From positions 1-23,269 of the forward strand of contig CAZKUN010000144.1 in NCBI GenBank assembly GCA_964555935.1: DNA of 23,269 nt, written 5' to 3'. Each line of letters starts with the position of its first letter. The first letter of the stretch is position 1. Shown here piece by piece: positions 1 to 9,214 of the stretch. Origin of the DNA: CAZKUN01 sp964555935 (GTDB taxonomy: Bacteria; Armatimonadota; Zipacnadia; Zipacnadales; VGFC01). Made by a program: the position numbers and the translations under genes. The notes under the pieces were generated by a model. That model made no database searches. It saw only the letters and a program-made list of their open reading frames with translations, and was not told the DNA's origin.

Positions 1-1
1 A

Positions 2-2497
2 TTCCGGTCCGGCACGCTGAGATCTTACGATCTGCAAGGCGAGTTGCTGTGGCGGGCGCCGGGTGAGGGCATCACGTACGTCTCCACCATCGACATTGCC
101 GATCTGGACGGCGATGGCCGGGCTGAGATCGTCCTGAAAGCGGGGAACCCAGGGATCCACGCCCCCGCGATCGCCGTGCTGGATGCCGAGCGTGGGGAGC
201 TTCGATGCGCGATTCCCTACCAGTCCGGCGCGTACGGGACCCGGTTCCGGCTGGAGAAGGTGCTGCCCGACGCGCGCGGCCGGCAGATCATCATGGTCAA
301 CTCGCAGGCGGTGGACGTGACGTCCGGCAAACCGGGCGCGCTGGGCGGCGCGACCCTCTGGTCGTTCGAGGAGGGTCTGGACAGTCCCCGCCAATGCTGG
401 TCTTTCGAGCCCGCCGAGGACGCTAACCATCCCTTCGAGTTCCTGGCGTTCATGTCATTGCCCGTGCAGGGCAGGCAGAGCCTCCTCATCAGTAGCTGGT
501 CCTCCCTGCACGTGGTCGACCTGGTCACTGGCGAATGCACTCAGGCCCTGAGCTGGATGCCTGAGGAGGGGGTCAACAGGCGACACTACGGGTGGAACGA
601 GATTGCGGACCTGGACGGGGACGGCGACCTGGATTACGCGTGCCTGACGGGGTACCGTCGAGTTGATGTCATCCGCAACGAGGACGGGCGGTTCGTGCTC
701 GGCTGGACGAAGGGATGGGCTAAGAAGACCGTCGTTGAGCAGCAGATCCGATACGCCCGCTGGCCAGCCAGCGACGTGGACGGCGATGGCGTTAGGGAGA
801 TCATCTTCTCGGTCTTCAACGAGGACGATTCAGGAACGTGGAAGCTGTACTGCATGGATAGCGCCACCGGCCTTCCCAAGGCCACGTTCGCCGACCTGAT
901 TCCCCGGTCCGTGGTGGACCTGGACGGTGACGGCGGGGTCGAGATTATCGCCTCTCGGCACGCGGGCGTCGATTACGAGACGTGGGATGGCGTGGAACTG
1001 CTCCGGTGGAGCGATGGACAGGCGCGGCGCTTGGAGATCGAGGGCGCCACCGGGCTGAGTACTCGAGCGCCGGAACTCCCGCCGACGGTCGATGTGACGA
1101 ACCGCTCGGGGTTCTACGATGAGGAGGTCGTGAGCCAAGGGCATCTGGCCTGGGTGGAGTTTGGAGATGCGGTGAGGGCCATTACGCTGGATGCCGATGG
1201 CGAGATTGCGATCCTCGACGAACCCTTGCCGCCGGAGGCCCTGGCGGCGGAGCCGGACCTCGACACGATCCCCAACGACGGAGGTACGCCGCCCACGCCT
1301 TTGCTTGTGGCCGACGTCGACGCGGACGGGAGGAATGAGATCGTCCTAGGCGGGACGCACTCCTGGTATTACTTCGTCGGCGAGGCCATTCCCGCGAGGA
1401 ACCCAGCGCCGGTGTTGGAGTTGCGGGACGGCACGTTGGCTGCGGACGGCACGTTGCCGGGGCTCTGTCCGCCGGTTGTCCAAGACCTGGATGGCGATGG
1501 CGTCAGCGAGATCGTGGTGGCAGACCGCGACGCTGAGCAGCGCGTGGTCATCGGTGTGCTGGACACGAGATCGGGAGAGTATCTCTGGCAGCGCTCTCTG
1601 CCGGGGACGGACCTGCCCGGATTCACGAGGACGTGCTTCACAGTGGGACGCTTCCGAGGGACTCAGCAGTGGGACATCTACGTCTTCTTCCTGTCTTACG
1701 CGGACCCGTCGCAGAATCGCGCAGCCGTATTGAGTGGCGCGGATGGAGCGACCGTGTGGGAGAGGCGCGGGCCGATGGATGAGGATGAGTATCCCGAGTA
1801 TCCTGGCCCGTATGTCGTCGGCCTGGCATCCGTCCACGATCTGGACGAGGATGGCGCCGACGACCTCGCGTTCACGACGGGGAACTACCTCGCCGGTCTG
1901 TCAGGACGGGATGGCTCGTTCGTTCGCGAGCCCCGGCTGTTCCCTCACATCATGGGGATCTGGGGGGGACACGCGTCGCCCGTGTTCTGCCCGCAACCGG
2001 ATGGGCCGCCGGTGATGGCGTTCTCGGGCGCCTGGAGCACGACGGGGGCCATGGCGCTGGGGGCGGGGGAGTGGCCCGCAACGCCTATCTGGGCGGTGGT
2101 GCAGGAATCTCCGGAATGGCGGTCGGGGTCGGAGGCGTTCTTTCGCGACGAGCAGCGGCCTGGGCAGTGGTGCGTGGTCTGGCCGGATACGAGCGGGATC
2201 CTCCACTGCCGGGAGGTCGAGAGCGGCGCGCGACGCTGGACGCATGACCTGCGCGCCGAAGTGTCCAACCCCGCTATCGGGGACATCGATGGCGACGGCC
2301 GAGATGAGATCGTGCTATCCGGCAGCGATGGACGCCTGCTGGCGCTGAGAGACGCGGGTGACCGTGCGGAGGTCGTCTGGGTGAGAGAGTTCGATGTCCC
2401 CTTGGGCCCGGCCACGCTAGCCGATGTCAATGGCGACGGCTCCGTGGAGATTCTGCTAGGTGCCGCGGATGGAGCCCTGTACGTGCTCGGCGAGTGA
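2..2497 (+). CDS. Secreted-type VCBS/FG-GAP repeat beta-propeller protein (5' end outside the window)
   Basis: The reading frame is open from base 2 with no stop, so the N-terminus and any signal peptide lie upstream; the first internal start codon (TTG at 44) is not a natural start. At least nine Asp-rich calcium-loop motifs of the form DxDxDGxxE/D are visible, beginning near bases 101, 608, 773, 917, 1314, 1484, 1841, 2282 and 2424 (for example DLDGDGRAEI and DVNGDGSVEI). These are typical of VCBS/FG-GAP blades, which fold into calcium-binding propellers in extracellular or cell-surface proteins. There is no recognisable catalytic domain. Its role is probably binding or scaffolding on carbohydrate or protein surfaces, which is inferred from the fold and from the glycan-related genes downstream. 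The stop is followed within 45 bases by the start of the next gene, so the two are probably co-transcribed. Confidence 0.88.
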   Translation, partial: FRSGTLRSYDLQGELLWRAPGEGITYVSTIDIADLDGDGRAEIVLKAGNPGIHAPAIAVLDAERGELRCAIPYQSGAYGTRFRLEKVLPDARGRQIIMVNSQAVDVTSGKPGALGGATLWSFEEGLDSPRQCWSFEPAEDANHPFEFLAFMSLPVQGRQSLLISSWSSLHVVDLVTGECTQALSWMPEEGVNRRHYGWNEIADLDGDGDLDYACLTGYRRVDVIRNEDGRFVLGWTKGWAKKTVVEQQIRYARWPASDVDGDGVREIIFSVFNEDDSGTWKLYCMDSATGLPKATFADLIPRSVVDLDGDGGVEIIASRHAGVDYETWDGVELLRWSDGQARRLEIEGATGLSTRAPELPPTVDVTNRSGFYDEEVVSQGHLAWVEFGDAVRAITLDADGEIAILDEPLPPEALAAEPDLDTIPNDGGTPPTPLLVADVDADGRNEIVLGGTHSWYYFVGEAIPARNPAPVLELRDGTLAADGTLPGLCPPVVQDLDGDGVSEIVVADRDAEQRVVIGVLDTRSGEYLWQRSLPGTDLPGFTRTCFTVGRFRGTQQWDIYVFFLSYADPSQNRAAVLSGADGATVWERRGPMDEDEYPEYPGPYVVGLASVHDLDEDGADDLAFTTGNYLAGLSGRDGSFVREPRLFPHIMGIWGGHASPVFCPQPDGPPVMAFSGAWSTTGAMALGAGEWPATPIWAVVQESPEWRSGSEAFFRDEQRPGQWCVVWPDTSGILHCREVESGARRWTHDLRAEVSNPAIGDIDGDGRDEIVLSGSDGRLLALRDAGDRAEVVWVREFDVPLGPATLADVNGDGSVEILLGAADGALYVLGE

Positions 2498-2527
2498 ATA
2501 ACGCGACCACAGCTCAGCCCGGCTTTC

Positions 2528-2533
2528 GGAGGG
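2528..2533 (+). promoter_or_regulatory. Ribosome binding site that decides the start of the propeller gene
   Basis: GGAGGG lies 8 nt before the ATG at 2542. A GTG at 2494 overlaps the previous stop and would add 16 residues, but that extension carries no signal-like features. The ATG at 2542 places a basic n-region and hydrophobic core at the N-terminus, so the later start is preferred. Confidence 0.7.
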
Positions 2534-2541
2534 ACACCAGA

Positions 2542-4491
2542 ATGAGGACCATGCAGCCAGACGCGCGATGTGCGTTGCTCGCGCTGGCATTCGTGGCCGG
2601 CTCGTCAGTGAACGCCGCCGACATCGCATTCGTGAATGGTGGTTTCGAACTCACCGATGTCGGCCCGGACGGGGTTCCGGTCGGGTGGATGCTGGACGCG
2701 CTGACGCCGCCGGAGCGCGTCGGGGTCGATGCCTTGCGAGTGCATGCTGGCGCGCGTGCTTTCCGGATCACGGACGAGCAACCCGACAAAGGCTACGCCA
2801 TCCATTCGGACTTCTACCCGGCGGTGCCGGGCGAGACGTACCGGACCACCGCGCGGGTATACAATGGCATCGGGGATGGGTGGCTCTACCTCGAGTTCTA
2901 CGCGGACCCGCGTAACCGCGTGGCCGAGACGCACGCGGGCTGCCTGAAGGAGGGCGCCTGGGAGCAGATCGTGATCGAGCAGCCCTGCCCCCCGGAGGCA
3001 CGGTATGTTGTTGCGTTGCTCTACTCGTCCGGCGCAAACGTCGGGCAGTCATCGTGGGATGACGTGACTCTCGAAGGTCCCCAGGGCGAGGGCGAGATCC
3101 TGAGCCGAGACCGAAACGAGGCGCCGAAAGTGGACTACAGCTACCTCTACGATGTGGGCGACAGCAAGCAGCTCTTGTTCGACGACGCGTTCTTGGAGTC
3201 TCACGAGGGCTTCTGGTGGCGCGTCTGTCCGCCGCGCAAGACGGGCGAGCGCAACGTCGTGGCGGACCGGCCGTGGGAGGACTTCATCGTCAATGCCTGG
3301 TGCACGGTGATGGAGGACGGCGGCCGCTACCGCATGTGGTACGAGGCCTACGACAAGTCTTACAAGAGCGATTACGACGCGCGGTACTGCTACGCCGAAT
3401 CTGACGACGGAATCCACTGGGAGAAACCATCGCTGGGGCTGGTGGAGTTCGACGGCTCGAAGGACAACAACATCCTCTTCGGCAAGCTGGATGGCGCCGC
3501 GGTGCATGGGGGCACGGTGTTCATGGACCCGACTGCGTCCGCCGAGGAACGTTACAAGTTCTTCTTCCTGTCCGACGGGGCGATATGGGCGGGGCTGAGT
3601 CCGGACGGCATCCACTGGACGCGCCGCGCCGATGGGCCCGTGCTCGATGTGCCGAGCGACACCCAGAGCGTGTGTTTCTGGGATGAGCGGATCGAGAAGT
3701 ACGTGGCCTACTGCCGGCTGTGGACGCGTCAGCGCACCGTCGGCCGATCCGAAAGCGATGACTTCTTTAGCTTCCCGGCCGCCCGTGAAGTGCTGGCTTG
3801 CGACGAGAAAGATCCCGATGACATGGATCTGTACAACAACGCCGCGATCAAGTATCCGTATGCCGAGAACGCATACCTCATCTTCACGAGCGCCTACCAC
3901 CACGAGGCGGACAACCTGGACGTGCAGCTTGCGGTCAGTCGCGACGGAGTGAGTTGGTCTCGGCCCGAGCGTCGACCGTTCATCCCCAACGGCGAGCCAG
4001 GCGCCATGGACGATGCCACGGTCTACTGTGGCGTTGGCGTGCTCGAGGCCGGGGATGAGATGTGGATGTACTACCACGCATCGACCGCGCGCCACAACCA
4101 GGTCTACCCGCGATGGCTCGATTCCAACGGCGTGCTCACGCGCGCGGTCCTGCGGCTGGATGGGTATGTCGCGATGGTCGCCGGGGTCGTGCCGTCGAAG
4201 TTCACGACCCACGCTCTGACATTCACCGGCGACCGGCTGGAACTGAACGCGGATGTCCGACCGGGGGGATATGTGAAGCTGGAGTTGCGTGACGCCGACG
4301 ACGCGCCGATTCCTGGCTTCATGCTGGATGATTGCGTCCAACTCGAGGGCGACAGCGTGCGGCACGTCGCCGCGTGGAAGGCCGGCTCGGACGTGAGCGC
4401 GCTGGCAGGCAAGAAGATCAGGCTCTACTGCGAGGCGAAGGATGCCAGCCTGTATGCGTTTCAGTTCGCGCCGACCGGGGTGGCGCCATAG
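2542..4491 (+). CDS. Secreted CBM plus five-bladed propeller (GH32/43-like) protein
   Basis: From the ATG at 2542 the protein has 649 residues. A signal peptide is visible (basic MRTMQPDAR, then a hydrophobic LLALAFVAG core, probable cleavage after VNA). Residues about 30-185 resemble a CBM4/9 jelly roll: it opens with NGGFE and closes with SSWDDVTL. From about residue 204 the sequence DVGDSKQLLFDDAFLES matches the entry strand of a propeller family common in Planctomycetota, Verrucomicrobiota and Armatimonadota and related in fold to GH32/GH43. Repeated SxDGxxW motifs (DDGIHWEKP, PDGIHWTRR, RDGVSWSRP) mark the blades. The C-terminal 100 residues form a further beta domain (PGGYVKLELRDA). Glycosidase activity is plausible but unproven, because I cannot assign the acidic catalytic residues. 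It sits between the VCBS protein and the oxidoreductase in an apparent glycan operon. Confidence 0.78.
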   Translation: MRTMQPDARCALLALAFVAGSSVNAADIAFVNGGFELTDVGPDGVPVGWMLDALTPPERVGVDALRVHAGARAFRITDEQPDKGYAIHSDFYPAVPGETYRTTARVYNGIGDGWLYLEFYADPRNRVAETHAGCLKEGAWEQIVIEQPCPPEARYVVALLYSSGANVGQSSWDDVTLEGPQGEGEILSRDRNEAPKVDYSYLYDVGDSKQLLFDDAFLESHEGFWWRVCPPRKTGERNVVADRPWEDFIVNAWCTVMEDGGRYRMWYEAYDKSYKSDYDARYCYAESDDGIHWEKPSLGLVEFDGSKDNNILFGKLDGAAVHGGTVFMDPTASAEERYKFFFLSDGAIWAGLSPDGIHWTRRADGPVLDVPSDTQSVCFWDERIEKYVAYCRLWTRQRTVGRSESDDFFSFPAAREVLACDEKDPDDMDLYNNAAIKYPYAENAYLIFTSAYHHEADNLDVQLAVSRDGVSWSRPERRPFIPNGEPGAMDDATVYCGVGVLEAGDEMWMYYHASTARHNQVYPRWLDSNGVLTRAVLRLDGYVAMVAGVVPSKFTTHALTFTGDRLELNADVRPGGYVKLELRDADDAPIPGFMLDDCVQLEGDSVRHVAAWKAGSDVSALAGKKIRLYCEAKDASLYAFQFAPTGVAP

Positions 4492-4566
4492 CGCCGCGAG
4501 GGCTACGACGCTTTCGCAAGGAAGCAGACTCGCGTCGAGAGCACGCACCAGAATAGGGGAGAGGCC

Positions 4567-5973
4567 ATGCGCAGAATGACCCGTCGTGGTTTCATCAAGC
4601 AGGGATCGTTGGCCGCCGGCGCGGCCCTGGCACTGTCGCCGCATGCCCGGGTGCTTGGCGCCAACGACGACGTGCGGGTTGCGGTGGTAGGTTTCCGCAG
4701 CCAAGGCCGGAATCACATCAACTGGCTGCGAGGGCTCCCCGGAGTGCGGGTGGTGGCGCTGTGTGACGCGGACCGGAGTGTCTTGGACCGCGAGACCAAA
4801 GCCTTCAAGGACCGGGACGAGCAGGTGGATGGCTACGTCGATGTCCGCAAGCTGCTGGAGGATGAGAACATCGACGCCGTCGTTACGGCGACGCCGGACC
4901 ACTGGCACGCGCTGGTCACGATCTGGGCCTGTCAGGCGGGTAAGGACGTGTATGTTGAGAAGCCTCTTTGCCACAACATCCGCGAGGGCCGCAAGATGGT
5001 CGAGGCGGCTCGGAAGTACGACCGCATCGTGCAATTCGGCAACCAGGACCACGGGCAAGCCACCGGAGAGATGCAGCTTGAGAGTGGCGACCTCGGCAAG
5101 ATCCAAGTGGTGCATACATCGCTGAATCGCATGCGCGAGAGCATCGGGAAGGTGGATGGGCCGCAGCCCGTACCGGAATCGGTGGACTACGATCTCTGGA
5201 CGGGGCCCGCGCCTCTGAAGCCTCTGATGCGGAAGAATCTTCACTACGACTGGCACTGGGTGTGGCCCACAGGTACGGGAGAACTCGGCAATAACGCGGT
5301 CTACCCGTTGGACGCGTGCCGACTTGCCCTCGGCCAGAACGCTCTGCCGCGGCGCGTGATGAGCCTGGGCGGCCGGTACCTGTTCAATGACGACGCCGAG
5401 ACCCCGAACACGCAGATCGTGCTCCTCCAGTATGAGCCGGGCCCGTTGGTGATTCTCGAACTCCGCAACCTGCCCTCAGAGCAGGGCCCAAAGACCCTCG
5501 GCACCGGGATCAAGTGCGAGCGCGGCGACGCCAGCCTGCCGCGACCGTCGGGAGAGCCCGGGGACACAGGGGGCTTCCCGCGACACCAGGGGCATCTGTT
5601 CAACTTCATCAAAGCTGTGAGGAGCCGGAAGGTCAGCGACCTCCGCGCCGACGTCCTCGAGGGGCATCTGTCATCAGCCATGGTCCACATGGGCAACATC
5701 TCGTATCGGCTCGGGACATCGCACTCGGTCGAGGAGGCGCGCGAGGCAATCCAAGACAGGGGCAGCGACGCCGAGGCGGCACTCGGACGCTTCCAGGAGC
5801 ACCTCGAGGCCAATGGCGTCGACTTCTCAGATGCACACATCTCGCTCGGCCCGTGGCTGGAGATGAACCCCAAGACGGAGCGGTTCGTTGGGCGCGGCGA
5901 GTCGGTGTCTCGCGCCAATGAACTCGTCAAGGGCGAGTATCGCAAGCCGTTCGTCGTCCCGAACAAGGTCTGA
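4567..5973 (+). CDS. Tat-exported Gfo/Idh/MocA-family oxidoreductase
   Basis: This is a 468-residue NAD(P)-dependent sugar oxidoreductase homologue. The N-terminus carries a twin-arginine signal (TRRGFIKQ, R6-R7) and a hydrophobic Ala/Leu stretch, so export of the folded, cofactor-loaded protein is expected. The Rossmann domain starts near residue 36 with AVVGFRSQG (A39-G47) and contains the family's EKP motif (E131-K132-P133) and TPDHWH. The C-terminal alpha/beta domain follows from about residue 160. An SD-like GGGGAGAGG precedes the ATG. Two deviations are visible. The middle glycine of the usual GxGxxG is Arg44. The active-site segment normally carrying one or more His before Asp reads NNAVYPLD (242-249), with Asp249 kept and no His. 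Relatives oxidise or epimerise sugars and inositols, and its neighbours suggest a sugar from polysaccharide breakdown. The substrate cannot be read from the sequence. Confidence 0.9.
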   Translation: MRRMTRRGFIKQGSLAAGAALALSPHARVLGANDDVRVAVVGFRSQGRNHINWLRGLPGVRVVALCDADRSVLDRETKAFKDRDEQVDGYVDVRKLLEDENIDAVVTATPDHWHALVTIWACQAGKDVYVEKPLCHNIREGRKMVEAARKYDRIVQFGNQDHGQATGEMQLESGDLGKIQVVHTSLNRMRESIGKVDGPQPVPESVDYDLWTGPAPLKPLMRKNLHYDWHWVWPTGTGELGNNAVYPLDACRLALGQNALPRRVMSLGGRYLFNDDAETPNTQIVLLQYEPGPLVILELRNLPSEQGPKTLGTGIKCERGDASLPRPSGEPGDTGGFPRHQGHLFNFIKAVRSRKVSDLRADVLEGHLSSAMVHMGNISYRLGTSHSVEEAREAIQDRGSDAEAALGRFQEHLEANGVDFSDAHISLGPWLEMNPKTERFVGRGESVSRANELVKGEYRKPFVVPNKV

Positions 5974-6027
5974 TTTGGCAAGAGCGGAGTCGGCGCGACG
6001 AGCGCCAGTATCACGGGATGGAGTTAC

Positions 6028-8007
6028 ATGAAACAGACGCGGGATCTGGCGGAACTGCAATGGACCTTGGAGGGGCACACGCCGTACTTGTGGTTGCTCG
6101 AGTGGGTGCATGGGGCCGGTTTTGGGGCGGAGGAGCGGTGCATAGACGTCCGGCCGGTGCCGGCCACGGTGCCTGGGTCTGTCCAGGGCGCGCTGCGCGA
6201 GGCGGGCATCATCCCGGATTGGAACTCGGCCGTAAACTCGCGCGAGTCCGAGTGGGTTGAGAACCGCCACTGGATGTACCGGACGCGAATCCCAGCGGAG
6301 TGGCTGGACCCGGACAAGCGGTTTCGCCTGGAATGCCAGGGGCTCGATTACGCCGGATGGATCTACATCAATGGGCAGGAAGTGGGCGCCTTCAGAGGCA
6401 CTCACGTGCCGCATGAGTTCGATATCACCCCATACCTAAACGCGGCGGAAAACGAGCTGGACATCATTTTCGACCTCGCTCCGCGGTGGCTGGGCCAGTT
6501 CGGCTACACGTCGCAGATGAGGGAGTGGAAGACCCGCTTCAATTACACCTGGGACTGGACGCCGCGTCTGGTGCAGGTGGGCATCTGGGACAGCATCTCG
6601 CTGGTGGCGTCGAGCAACAGCGAGTTCGGCACGCTCCGCTGCCTGGCGGATGCTGACCCCAAGGCGGGGCACGGAATCCTGGAGCTTGCCGCCGACATCA
6701 CCGAGGGCGGCGCAGAGACCGCGCGCATCTCGCTTGAGGGGGATGGTGGGCCCATCCGCTGCGTGGAGGTCACGGTCGCTGAGTTTGCCCAGGGCATCAC
6801 ATGGAGCGAACTGCCGGTACAGCTCTGGTGGCCGAACCTGCAAGGCGAGCAACCGCTGTACACTGTTACGTGCGTGCTGCTGGACGCGCAAGGGGCCGAG
6901 CTTGATCGCGAGACGCGACGCGTGGGGTTCAAGCACGTGGAGTGGGTGCCGTGCGAGGGCGCTCCGGCCGAGGCCGATCCGTGGATCTGCGTGGTGAATG
7001 GTCGCCCGGTCTTCCTGCAGGGGGTGAACTTCGCCCCGCTGTGCGCCAACTACGCCGATCTCACGCGCGAGGACTATGAGAAGCGGCTCCGGCAGTACCA
7101 GGAACTGGGGCTGAATCTGTTCCGCATCAACGCCTGCCAGTTCCTGGAGCGCGAGTGGTTCTACGAGCTGTGCGACGAGCTGGGCCTCATGGTATGGCAG
7201 GAGTTCCCGCTCACATCCTCGGGTCTGGAGAACTGGCCGCCGGAGGACGAGGAGAGCATCGCGGCAATGGTCCGTATCGCGACTTCGTTCATCGAGCGGC
7301 GCCGACACCACGTCTCGCTGCTGATGTGGAGCGGCGGCAACGAGCAACAGGGCGATCTGGAGGGCCGCCAGACGGGCATGGGCAAGCCGTGCGACCTCAC
7401 CCATCCCATGCTCAAGCGCCTGGGAGAGGTGGCGCAGGCGCTGGATCCGACCCGCCGATACATCCCCACCTCGCCCCTGGGACCACGATCCAACGCCAAC
7501 CCCGCTGACTTCGGCAAAGGCCAGCACTGGGCGGTACACGGTGGGGCAGCGCTAGGCACTCTCGAATCCGCCGAGGAGTATTGGGCAGCGGATGACGCGT
7601 TGTTTCGCCCTGAGGTCTACTGCCCGGGGGCCAGCCCGGTCGCGCTGATTGAGAAGTATGCGGGAGGGTCGGCTACCTTCCCCGCCAACACGGACAACCC
7701 TTACTGGACGCGGCTCACAACCTGGTGGATCGACTGGCAGCGATTGGTCGCGATTCACGGGCGTGAGCCCAGCGACCTGGCTGAGTATGTCGACTGGAGC
7801 CAGGCTAACCAGGCGGCGATGATGAGCGGCGAGATGAAGGCGTGCAAGGACCGGTTCCCGCAGTGTGGCGGGGTGCTCATGTGGTCTGGGCACGACACCT
7901 TCCCGCTCACGGTCAACACATCGCTCATTGACTTCGACGGCAACCTGAAGCCCTCGGCGCTAACCGTGTCCGAGGTCTGGCGCTCGGAGGTCACCGAAGG
8001 TGAGTGA
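6028..8007 (+). CDS. Glycoside hydrolase family 2, beta-mannosidase-like
   Basis: The protein has 659 residues and no signal peptide, so it is probably cytoplasmic. The N-terminal sugar-binding domain (about 1-180) has the beta-mannosidase hallmark PATVPGSVQGALREAGIIPD followed by WVENRHWMYRTRI. An immunoglobulin-like domain follows (about 190-300), then a TIM barrel beginning near FLQGVNFAP. The catalytic acid/base is Glu439 in WSGGNEQQ, the canonical Asn-Glu pair. The likely nucleophile is Glu529 in FRPEVYCPG, which aligns by position with the SEFG-type strand of relatives. It is shorter than typical beta-mannosidases (about 820-900 residues) because the extra C-terminal beta domains are absent. 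The start is supported by GGAG four bases before the ATG, a slightly short spacing. The 3' end overlaps the next gene by 8 nt, implying translational coupling. Specificity for mannosides is inferred from the N-terminal hallmark. Confidence 0.9.
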   Translation: MKQTRDLAELQWTLEGHTPYLWLLEWVHGAGFGAEERCIDVRPVPATVPGSVQGALREAGIIPDWNSAVNSRESEWVENRHWMYRTRIPAEWLDPDKRFRLECQGLDYAGWIYINGQEVGAFRGTHVPHEFDITPYLNAAENELDIIFDLAPRWLGQFGYTSQMREWKTRFNYTWDWTPRLVQVGIWDSISLVASSNSEFGTLRCLADADPKAGHGILELAADITEGGAETARISLEGDGGPIRCVEVTVAEFAQGITWSELPVQLWWPNLQGEQPLYTVTCVLLDAQGAELDRETRRVGFKHVEWVPCEGAPAEADPWICVVNGRPVFLQGVNFAPLCANYADLTREDYEKRLRQYQELGLNLFRINACQFLEREWFYELCDELGLMVWQEFPLTSSGLENWPPEDEESIAAMVRIATSFIERRRHHVSLLMWSGGNEQQGDLEGRQTGMGKPCDLTHPMLKRLGEVAQALDPTRRYIPTSPLGPRSNANPADFGKGQHWAVHGGAALGTLESAEEYWAADDALFRPEVYCPGASPVALIEKYAGGSATFPANTDNPYWTRLTTWWIDWQRLVAIHGREPSDLAEYVDWSQANQAAMMSGEMKACKDRFPQCGGVLMWSGHDTFPLTVNTSLIDFDGNLKPSALTVSEVWRSEVTEGE

Positions 8008-9214
8008 CGCCAAAGACATGGCCTCGCGCGAGCGCATGCTCGCCGCGATGCGCAACGAGATCCCCGATCGGGTGCCGGTGGCGCCGGACATCTCAATGTA
8101 CATCCCGATGCGCCACAGTGGATGCGCGCCCGAGGAATTCTGGATGGGCCCAAAGAGCGGCATTCCCCACTGGCAGGCGTACCTGGACGCCGCGGACCAC
8201 TACGGTATCGATGCCTGGACGGCGCCGGTGTTTGGGCTGCCGATGCTATACGAGGACGCCCCTGTTGAATGGCATCACGACTCGCAGATCGACTCGCGGC
8301 GCGACGCTATGGTTAACGCGGCAACCGTCAGGACCCCTGACGGCGACCTGCACCAGGAGTCCATCTGCTACCGGGGAGATCAGGCCGCGGCGACTGAGAA
8401 GCTCATCAAGGATCTCACCACCGACTTCGCCAAGTTCAAGCACACGCAGCCCATGCCGAGAGCGCTGGATCTCCCCACGCTGGACACCTACAGACAGGCG
8501 TGTCACCAGCGTGGCCACGCGTTTGGTGTAACGGTCCCCTACCCGGGTTTTCAGATGTGGAACGTCTACATGCAGGGGGGCGTGGATGCGCTGGCCTATG
8601 CGGAGCTTGACACGCCGGAATTGCTGCAGGAGTGGTTCGAGTGGGACCTGGAGCGTGGCACGGCAGAGATGCAGTTGGCGTTGGATGCGCGGCTCGACTT
8701 CATCCTGTTTGGCGGCTCGGGCACGGTCACGCTAGCCTCGCCGGCACTGGCCGCCAAGTACGCCTTGCCCGCCCTCAGAGAATGGTCCGCCATGGCCAAG
8801 GCCGCCGACCTCCCCACCATGCTGCATAGCTGCGGGAAGAACCGCGCCCTCGCCGACATGCTCGCCGAGGACACGGACGTCGGCATGCTGAATCCGCTGG
8901 AGCGGCCGCCCATGGGCGACATCGACTTGGCGGAAGTGAAGCAGGCCCACGGCCATCGGCTGGCTCTGATGGGGAATCTCCACACGACGGACGTCATGCT
9001 GCTGGGGAGCGTGGAGGACGTGCGCCGCGAGAGCCTGAAGGCTATCCGCGCCGCGGGCGAAGGCGGCGGATTCATCCTCTCAACGGGTGACCAGTGCGGC
9101 AGAGACACGCCGGACGCGAACCTCTTCGAGATGGTTAACGCGGCCAGAGAGTTCGGCGCCTACCCGCTCGACTTCGATCGGATCGATGCTGAGATAGAAT
9201 GCCTGGAGCGCTAG
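8000..9214 (+). CDS. Uroporphyrinogen decarboxylase-superfamily protein, likely MtaA-type methyltransferase
   Basis: The protein has 404 residues and starts at GTG 8000 with GGAGG nine bases upstream; an ATG at 8018 is the alternative. The frame overlaps the GH2 stop by 8 nt. The TIM-barrel URO-D fold is recognised from its opening (SRERMLAAMRNEIPDRVPVAPD) and its late motifs. A His-x-Cys pair in HSCGKN (H276, C278) and a distant Cys in GDQCGRDTPDAN (C366) match the zinc ligands of methylcobamide:thiol methyltransferases such as MtaA/MtbA. True haem-pathway HemE lacks this zinc site, so a corrinoid- or thiol-dependent methyl transfer role is more likely than porphyrin decarboxylation. No corrinoid-binding protein is in the window. 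Such proteins are often found in sugar-catabolic clusters of these phyla, where their substrate is unknown. The stop codon lies within the left arm of the repeat at 9206-9291. Confidence 0.8.
   Translation: MSDAKDMASRERMLAAMRNEIPDRVPVAPDISMYIPMRHSGCAPEEFWMGPKSGIPHWQAYLDAADHYGIDAWTAPVFGLPMLYEDAPVEWHHDSQIDSRRDAMVNAATVRTPDGDLHQESICYRGDQAAATEKLIKDLTTDFAKFKHTQPMPRALDLPTLDTYRQACHQRGHAFGVTVPYPGFQMWNVYMQGGVDALAYAELDTPELLQEWFEWDLERGTAEMQLALDARLDFILFGGSGTVTLASPALAAKYALPALREWSAMAKAADLPTMLHSCGKNRALADMLAEDTDVGMLNPLERPPMGDIDLAEVKQAHGHRLALMGNLHTTDVMLLGSVEDVRRESLKAIRAAGEGGGFILSTGDQCGRDTPDANLFEMVNAAREFGAYPLDFDRIDAEIECLER

Noticed and set aside
601..2450. Recurrent GGCGATGG-type strings that look like DNA repeats
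   Set aside because: They are codon-level echoes of the repeated DxDGDG calcium loops in the VCBS protein, not a separate DNA repeat.
3049..5256. 735-codon minus-strand open frame
   Set aside because: It lies opposite two well-supported plus-strand genes (propeller and oxidoreductase), is rich in Arg/His/Val typical of shadow frames in GC-rich DNA, and has no recognisable domain.
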